A DNA stretch of 12,000 bases from a bacterium (GTDB taxonomy: Bacteria > Planctomycetota > UBA1135 > UBA2386): the NCBI GenBank assembly GCA_011051855.1, contig DRKG01000552.1, positions 1 to 12,000 of the forward strand, written 5' to 3'. The notes beneath the pieces were generated by a model. It was not told the DNA's origin. It did not search any database and worked only from the letters and a program-made list of their open reading frames with translations. Of the stretch, positions 7,155-12,000 are shown in pieces (the stretch's first letter is position 1; every line of letters starts with the position of its first letter). Position numbers and translations under genes: made by a program.

Positions 7155-7259
7155 GCCGCGGCCATCGTCCGCCGAAAAACCCGACCTTTAGCGTTTCCCG
7201 CCTATTCCGCGTCGGCAGGTCGCATTCACCCGACGGTGGCCGGATGCCGATACGTGTAC
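7155..7259. promoter_or_regulatory. Divergent control region between gspG and gspE
   Basis: These 105 bp separate two outward-facing start codons, so promoters for both the operon and gspE should lie here. I find no convincing -35/-10 pair or sigma-54 box. Visible small repeats are an inverted pair TCGGCA/TGCCGA (7212-7217 and 7245-7250) and a direct pair ACCCGAC (7179-7185 and 7228-7234). Both are short enough to be chance in such GC-rich DNA. Confidence 0.4.
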
Positions 7260-8939
7260 ATGCCTCGATCTGATCCCGACCAGCTCGCAGCGCCCTCGAG
7301 CATCGAGGAGGACCGGGCCTTCCTGGAGAGCGCCCTGCGCGACTACGACGGCAGTGAAGCCGCGGCGATCGAAGACCTCGTTGCGAAGGGGCTGATTACT
7401 CTCGACCGCGCCTATCGGGCCTGGGCCGAACTCCTCGGCCTCGAGTTCCACTCTCTCGACGAGCGCTCCCTCGACCACCGACTTCGCCATCGCCTACCGC
7501 TCGACCTCGCGATGCGCCACCAGGCAGTCGCGGTCGGCGAGGCGGACGGCATCCTGTCGGTCGCGCTCAAGAATCCATTCGACCTGCTGGCGGTAGACGA
7601 GATCCAGGAAGTCACCGGCATGTCGGTCGAGATCGTGCTGGCGACGCCGGAGGCGATCAACGCCGCCCTCGAACGCATCCAACGCGGCTCGTCGGGTATC
7701 GAGGCACTGATCCAACGGCTGATGAAGTCGGAGATCGACAGCAGCAGCGTCGATGCCGACCGGCTGCGCACGCTGGTCGGCGACGACGCCGTCGTGCAAC
7801 TCGTCGACCACCTGATCGAGGAAGCGATGGGTGCGCGGGCGAGCGACATCCACATCGAGCCGCAGCGCGACGGCTTGCGGGTGCGCATTCGCGTCGACGG
7901 CAGCCTCGACACGCTCTACACGCTGCCTTCCGGTCTGCACCGCGCGGTCGTCGCCCGTATCAAGGTCGCTTCAGGGATGGACATCGGCGAGAACCGCAAA
8001 CCCCAGGATGGCCGCATCGCCGTATCGGACAAGGTCGAACTGCGCGTTTCGGTCCTGCCGAGCGTGCTCGGCGAGAAAGCGGTCATGCGCGTGCTCGACC
8101 GCTCGGGGATCACGCTCGACCCGGCCAAGCTCGGCATGACCGCGCAGAACCTCTCGCTGTTCCGCCGCGGCTACACGTCCCCGAACGGCATCGTGCTGCT
8201 CACCGGCCCGACTGGATCGGGCAAGACGACCACGCTCTACACGGCGATGTCGGAGCTGAACCAGCCGGACACGAACCTCGTCAGCGTCGAGGATCCGGTC
8301 GAGTACGAACTCGCGGGCACCACGCAGGTGCAGGTCGACGTCAAGGCCGATCGCACCTTCGCCAACGCGCTGCGGGCCATCCTGCGCCAGGATCCCGACG
8401 TGGTCATGATCGGCGAGATCCGCGATACCGAGACCGCATCGATCGCGGTGCAGGCGGCGCTGACCGGCCACCTCGTGTTGAGCACGCTGCACACCAACGA
8501 CGCGCTCTCGACCGTGCACCGGCTGTGCGACATGGGGATCGCCCCGTATCTGCTGGGGCCGGCACTGCGCTGCGTCGTCGGCCAACGGCTGGTGGCCAGG
8601 ATCTGCGACCAGTGCGCCCAGCCGCACGTTCCGTCGGCAGCGGTGCTCGCCGAGTTCGACATCTCGAACCGCGACCAGGATGCCGTCACCGGCCTGCGCA
8701 AGGGTGCCGGGTGCCAGGCGTGCCGCGGCCGCGGCAAGCGGGGCCGCGTCGCGATCCACGAGGTGCTCTACGTCTCCCCCGAGCTCGCCAACCTGATCTC
8801 CCGCGGTGCCACCGAAGAAGAGCTGCAGCAGGTCGCCGATCGCGACGGCTACGTGCGACTGATGCAGGACGGTTTGGCGAAGGCCCAGCAGGGCCTGGTC
8901 ATGCTCGAAGAAGTGCTGGCGATCGCGCGCGCCGAGTAG
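7260..8939 (+). CDS. gspE: Secretion/pilus assembly ATPase, GspE/PilB/MshE family
   Basis: 559 aa. Residues about 30-140 are a T2SSE N-terminal (MshEN-like) domain, followed by the RecA-like ATPase: SDIHIEP at 195-201, Walker A GPTGSGKTT at 316-324, Asp box EDPVEY at 344-349, Walker B VVMIGEIRD at 381-389, and His box GHLVLSTLHTNDA at 403-415. A four-cysteine zinc site (C449, C452, C485, C488) is intact, as in GspE/PilB and unlike the retraction ATPase PilT. This hexameric cytoplasmic motor drives GspF to polymerise pseudopilins. The ATG at 7260 is used; a GTG two codons upstream is possible. The frame continues upstream but only through gspG on the opposite strand. The gene is divergent from the rest of its system and convergent with leuS. 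Confidence 0.96.
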   Translation: MPRSDPDQLAAPSSIEEDRAFLESALRDYDGSEAAAIEDLVAKGLITLDRAYRAWAELLGLEFHSLDERSLDHRLRHRLPLDLAMRHQAVAVGEADGILSVALKNPFDLLAVDEIQEVTGMSVEIVLATPEAINAALERIQRGSSGIEALIQRLMKSEIDSSSVDADRLRTLVGDDAVVQLVDHLIEEAMGARASDIHIEPQRDGLRVRIRVDGSLDTLYTLPSGLHRAVVARIKVASGMDIGENRKPQDGRIAVSDKVELRVSVLPSVLGEKAVMRVLDRSGITLDPAKLGMTAQNLSLFRRGYTSPNGIVLLTGPTGSGKTTTLYTAMSELNQPDTNLVSVEDPVEYELAGTTQVQVDVKADRTFANALRAILRQDPDVVMIGEIRDTETASIAVQAALTGHLVLSTLHTNDALSTVHRLCDMGIAPYLLGPALRCVVGQRLVARICDQCAQPHVPSAAVLAEFDISNRDQDAVTGLRKGAGCQACRGRGKRGRVAIHEVLYVSPELANLISRGATEEELQQVADRDGYVRLMQDGLAKAQQGLVMLEEVLAIARAE

Positions 8940-8949
8940 CCGCGGCCCC

Positions 8950-8966
8950 CAGCAGCACGGCTGTTG
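8950..8966. terminator. Possible bidirectional hairpin between gspE and leuS
   Basis: CAGCAGC-ACG-GCTGTTG forms a 7-bp stem with one G-T wobble and a 3-nt loop in the 33-bp gap between two converging genes. There is no T-run on either side, so termination by this hairpin is only plausible. Confidence 0.3.
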
Positions 8967-8972
8967 CCGACC

Positions 8973-11591
8973 TCACTTCGCCACGAAGTTGACCAGCTTG
9001 TTGGGCACGACGACCTCCTTGACCACGCGCTTGCCCGCCAGCCACTTCGCAGCCGCCGCACGCGCCGCCGCCAACACTTCGTCCTTCGGTGCGTTGTTGG
9101 CGACGCGGACGCGCGCGCGCACCTTGCCGAGCACCTGCACGGCGAGTTCGACCTCGTCGTCGACCAGCATCGCCTCGTCCCAGGTCGGCCACGGCGCGTA
9201 GCTGAGCGAACCCTCGCCACCCAACCGCTGCCACAGCTCCTCGCTCAGATGGGGCGCAAACGGGTTCAGTAGCTGCACGAACCGCAGCACCTGATCGCGC
9301 GACAGTTTGTCGATCGCCTTGGTCGCCTCGTTGACGAAGATCATCATCGCCGCAATCGCAGTGTTGAACGCCATGCGCTCGATGTCGCCGGTGACCTTGT
9401 GGATGGTGCGATGCAGTCGCTTCTCGATCTCGACGTCACCGGCGCGATCCGCCCGGAGCCACGCGTGCACCGTGCCCTTCTCGGCGAACTCGGGCACGCA
9501 CAACCGCCACGCTCGCTGCAGAAAGCGGTGCACGCCGGGCACGTCCTTGGGGTTCCACGGCTTGGCGTCGGCGAGCGGCCCCATGTACATCTCGTACAGG
9601 CGCAGCGTATCGGCGCCGTACTCGCGCACGACGTCGTCGGGGTTGACGACGTTGCCGTAGCGCTTCGACATCTTGGTCACGGTCTGGGTCAGCTTCTCGC
9701 CGGTCTCGGCGTGCACGACGCCGTCGCCCTCGATCCTGGTCTGCGCGACCGGCACGATGGCGCCGCGGCTGTCCTGGTAGGCGAACGCCTGGATCATGCC
9801 CTGGTTGTAGAGCTTGTGGAACGGCTCGACGACGGACACGTGCCCGGCGTCGTGCAGCACCTTGGTCCAAAAGCGCGAATACAGCAGATGGCCGACCGCG
9901 TGTTCGGTTCCGCCGACGTAGAGGTCGACCGGTAGCCAGTAGTCGCTGGCCGCCTTGCTGCAGAACTCGTCTTGGTTGTGCGGATCACAAAAGCGCAGGA
10001 AGTACCAACTCGACCCGGCAGCACCCGGCATGGTGTTGATCTCCCGCTTCGCCGGCCGCCCCTGCCGATCGGTGGTCTCGACCCAATCGGTCGCGCGGAT
10101 CAGCGGGGACTCCGGCTGGCCGCCCGGCTTGAAGTCCTGCATGTCCGGCAGGGTCACGGGCAGGTCTTCGTCGGCAACGAGTTCCACGCCATCGACGGTG
10201 TGCAACACCGGGAACGGCTCTCCCCAATAGCGCTGTCGACTGAACAGCCAGTCGCGCAGCTTGTAGGTGACCTTGGCCTCGCCGCGGCCCTCGGCGACCA
10301 GCCAATCGATGACGGTGCGTTTGGCATCCGCCTGCGTCATGCCGGCCAGTGCAATCCGGCCGTCGGGTGTGCGGCAGTGCTCCGCGTACGGCGCCTCGTC
10401 GGTGCAGCACTGCTCGCCCGCGGCAATGCGCGCATCCCGTTCCTTGTCCTCGGTGACGGGCGCGAAGATGCCGGGGATCGCGATGCCGAACTTGCGGGCG
10501 AACTCAAAATCGCGTTCGTCTCCGGCGGGGACGGCCATGATCGCGCCGGTGCCGTAGCTGACGATCACGTAGTCGGCGATCCAGATCGGGATGCGCCCCT
10601 TCGGGTCGCCCTCCGCAAACAGCGGATTGTGCGCATAGGCGCCGGTGAACACGCCGCTCTTGTCCTTGGCGAGGTCGGTGCGCTCGAGTTCGCTCTTCGC
10701 AGCCGCCGCCTTGACGTAGTCGGCGACCGCCTGCCGCTGCTCGCTCGTGGTGATCGCGTCCACCAGTTCGTGCTCCGGCGCCAGCACCATGAACGACGCA
10801 CCGAACAACGTGTCGGGCCTGGTCGTGAACACCCGCAGCCGCGCGTCGTGGCCGTCGACGTCGAACTCGATCTCGGCACCTTCGCTGCGGCCGATCCACT
10901 CGCGTTGCATCGTCTTCAGCGACTCGGACCAATCGAGACCATCGAGGTCCTGCAGCAGTCGCTCGGCGTAGGCCGTGATCTTCAGCATCCACTGGCGCAA
11001 CGGACGCCGCTCGCACGGATGGTCGCCGCGTTCGCTCCGGCCGTTGATGACCTCGTCGTTGGCCAGCACCGTGCCCAGCGCCTCGCACCACCACACCGGC
11101 GCGTCCGACTCGTAGGCCAGCCCTCGCTGGTGCAGCACCTTGAAGATCCACTGCGTCCACTTGAAGTAGTCCGGATCACAGGTGCCGAACTCCCGCTCCC
11201 AGTCGTACGAGAACCCGAGCGTCTGCAATTGCCGGCGGAACGTCTCGATGTTGCGCGCGGTCGCCTTCGCCGGGTGCGTGTTGGTCTGGATCGCATACTG
11301 TTCGGCCGGCAGCCCGAACGCGTCCCACCCCATCGGATGCAGCACGTTGTGCCCGGTCGCCCGCTTGTAGCGCGACACGATGTCGGTCGCCGTGTAACCC
11401 TCGGGGTGGCCGACGTGCAGGCCGGCCGCCGACGGATACGGGAACATGTCGAGCGCATAGAACTTCGGCTGCTCGGGGTCGAAGTCGGCGTCGCCGGGGT
11501 TCTTGGCGCGGAACACCTTGTTCTCGGCCCAGAACCGCTGCCACTTCGGCTCGATCGTGGCGGGGTCGTAGGTCTGCTTCTGCTCGGTCAT
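8973..11591 (-). CDS. leuS: Leucyl-tRNA synthetase
   Basis: 872 aa, the normal bacterial length. It charges tRNA-Leu with leucine in the cytoplasm. The class I signatures are HVGH (59-62, within PYPSAAGLHVGHPEGYTATD) and KMSKR (640-644). The CP1 editing domain carries TTRPDTLFG (256-264) and, in YGTGAIMAVPAGDERD (346-361), both aspartates of the DxxD pair (358 and 361). The tail has the anticodon-binding region and a small C-terminal domain ending KLVNFVAK. The ATG at 11591 is chosen because MTEQKQTYDPATIEPKWQRFW begins where LeuRS proteins normally begin; the frame continues upstream but overlaps the divergent gene and reads as low-complexity Arg/Pro. No clear Shine-Dalgarno is seen. The leader contains a 5-bp hairpin at 11593-11609. 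The gene is unrelated to the secretion genes. Confidence 0.98.
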   Translation of the reverse strand: MTEQKQTYDPATIEPKWQRFWAENKVFRAKNPGDADFDPEQPKFYALDMFPYPSAAGLHVGHPEGYTATDIVSRYKRATGHNVLHPMGWDAFGLPAEQYAIQTNTHPAKATARNIETFRRQLQTLGFSYDWEREFGTCDPDYFKWTQWIFKVLHQRGLAYESDAPVWWCEALGTVLANDEVINGRSERGDHPCERRPLRQWMLKITAYAERLLQDLDGLDWSESLKTMQREWIGRSEGAEIEFDVDGHDARLRVFTTRPDTLFGASFMVLAPEHELVDAITTSEQRQAVADYVKAAAAKSELERTDLAKDKSGVFTGAYAHNPLFAEGDPKGRIPIWIADYVIVSYGTGAIMAVPAGDERDFEFARKFGIAIPGIFAPVTEDKERDARIAAGEQCCTDEAPYAEHCRTPDGRIALAGMTQADAKRTVIDWLVAEGRGEAKVTYKLRDWLFSRQRYWGEPFPVLHTVDGVELVADEDLPVTLPDMQDFKPGGQPESPLIRATDWVETTDRQGRPAKREINTMPGAAGSSWYFLRFCDPHNQDEFCSKAASDYWLPVDLYVGGTEHAVGHLLYSRFWTKVLHDAGHVSVVEPFHKLYNQGMIQAFAYQDSRGAIVPVAQTRIEGDGVVHAETGEKLTQTVTKMSKRYGNVVNPDDVVREYGADTLRLYEMYMGPLADAKPWNPKDVPGVHRFLQRAWRLCVPEFAEKGTVHAWLRADRAGDVEIEKRLHRTIHKVTGDIERMAFNTAIAAMMIFVNEATKAIDKLSRDQVLRFVQLLNPFAPHLSEELWQRLGGEGSLSYAPWPTWDEAMLVDDEVELAVQVLGKVRARVRVANNAPKDEVLAAARAAAAKWLAGKRVVKEVVVPNKLVNFVAK

Positions 11592-11701
11592 GGCTCGTTC
11601 GGGCCGAGCAGTATGCCGGGGCCGGCCGGGCGGCGCATCCGCGAATCGCGAACGAGGCCGTCCGGGTGGCTTTCGCGCCGCAGCATCGCGACACTCGCCG
11701 C
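11592..11701. promoter_or_regulatory. Divergent region between leuS and the small membrane protein gene
   Basis: 110 bp between outward-facing starts. A hairpin GCTCG-(7 nt)-CGAGC (11593-11609) lies directly before the leuS ATG and could mask its start. No T-box-like leader fits in this space and no clear promoter boxes are seen. The regulatory role is inferred from gene orientation only. Confidence 0.3.
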
Positions 11702-11992
11702 ATGCGCTTCCCGAACGACACCGCCTTCCATCTGCGCATGGCCGCGCTGCTGGTCGCGTCACTGTTCCTGGAACACCTCGCCAACACGCGCTTGGAGCAC
11801 TGGTCGGCACCGCAGATCGGGGTGGTCACGTTCGTGCTCGGGCTGACCTGGGTGGTGCTGTTCGCCGCCCACTACGGCAACGAGTTACAGCGCCGTATCC
11901 GCGTGCTCGAGGACAAACTCGAACGCACTTCCGAACTTGCCGAAATGCTCGCCGAGCAGACCAGGCAGCGCCGCGCACTACCGCCGATGTGA
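11702..11992 (+). CDS. Small predicted membrane protein with coiled-coil tail, function unknown
   Basis: 96 aa from the ATG at 11702; a GTG at 11666 in the same frame is an alternative that adds 12 residues of no evident character. I do not recognise the family. Residues about 13-27 (MAALLVASLFLEHLA) form a short hydrophobic helix, and about 38-57 (PQIGVVTFVLGLTWVVLFAA) a clear membrane helix. Residues about 59-90 are a charged heptad-like helix (NELQRRIRVLEDKLERTSEL). This suggests a hairpin in the inner membrane with a cytoplasmic coiled coil, perhaps for self-association. Codon use looks like the neighbours, with strong G/C at third positions, which supports real coding. The gene is divergent from leuS, and its stop is 8 bases before the window edge. 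Confidence 0.68.
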   Translation: MRFPNDTAFHLRMAALLVASLFLEHLANTRLEHWSAPQIGVVTFVLGLTWVVLFAAHYGNELQRRIRVLEDKLERTSELAEMLAEQTRQRRALPPM

Positions 11993-12000
11993 GACCCCCA

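Noticed and set aside
6795..7259. Upstream in-frame extension of gspE by 155 codons
   Set aside because: It overlaps gspG on the other strand, is Arg/Val-rich, and the true GspE N-terminal domain starts after 7260.
11592..11701. T-box or leader-peptide control of leuS
   Set aside because: The gap is only 110 bp, and no Stem I-like structure, T-box sequence or Leu-rich mini-ORF was seen.
9972..11846. Long open frame (over 600 codons) on the plus strand opposite leuS
   Set aside because: It mirrors leuS, whose motifs are intact. The translation is Arg/Gly/Val/His-rich low-complexity without domains, as expected from third-position GC bias.
1..12000. CRISPR array, insertion sequence, tRNA or rRNA genes
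   Set aside because: No spaced repeats, transposase frames, terminal inverted repeats or tRNA/rRNA-like sequence were noticed; genes are tightly packed and share one codon style.

Overview
This is a GC-rich (roughly two-thirds G+C by eye), gene-dense bacterial chromosome segment with no sign of mobile DNA, CRISPR or RNA genes. The organism is a Gram-negative (diderm) bacterium, because it carries an outer-membrane secretin with a lipoprotein signal. The wording of the leucyl-tRNA synthetase (an 'NPGDADFDP...PKFYALDMFPYPS' style N-terminus) and the mixed type II secretion/type IV pilus gene set remind me of the Planctomycetota/PVC group. That placement is an impression, not a proof.

Positions 1-7154 (minus strand) form one tightly packed operon read right to left. 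It encodes a GspG-type pseudopilin, the GspF platform protein, a GspK-like pseudopilin lacking the usual Glu+5, a second Glu+5 pseudopilin, a GspL-like PilM-PilN fusion, a PilO/GspM-like protein, a PilP/GspC-like clamp protein and a secretin that runs off the left edge. From gspF onward every junction overlaps by 4-14 nt or is only a few nt apart, so the products are probably translationally coupled. The assembly ATPase GspE (7260-8939, plus strand) is divergent from gspG across a 105-bp control region. Together these supply the motor (GspE), platform (GspF), inner-membrane assembly complex (GspL/M/C-like), pseudopilus subunits and outer-membrane channel of a type II secretion-like or MSHA/type IV pilus-like machine. 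The prepilin peptidase and the remaining minor pseudopilins are not in the window.

Positions 8973-11591 (minus strand) hold leuS, complete and apparently intact, convergent with gspE. Divergent from leuS is a small predicted two-helix membrane protein with a coiled-coil tail (11702-11992), of unknown function.

The most notable feature is that both mid-operon pseudopilins appear to carry two successive copies of the GspG-type C-terminal calcium-loop motif, separated by a helical linker. The hybrid set of parts, the divergent ATPase gene and a G/C-rich hairpin between gspG and gspF are also worth checking.
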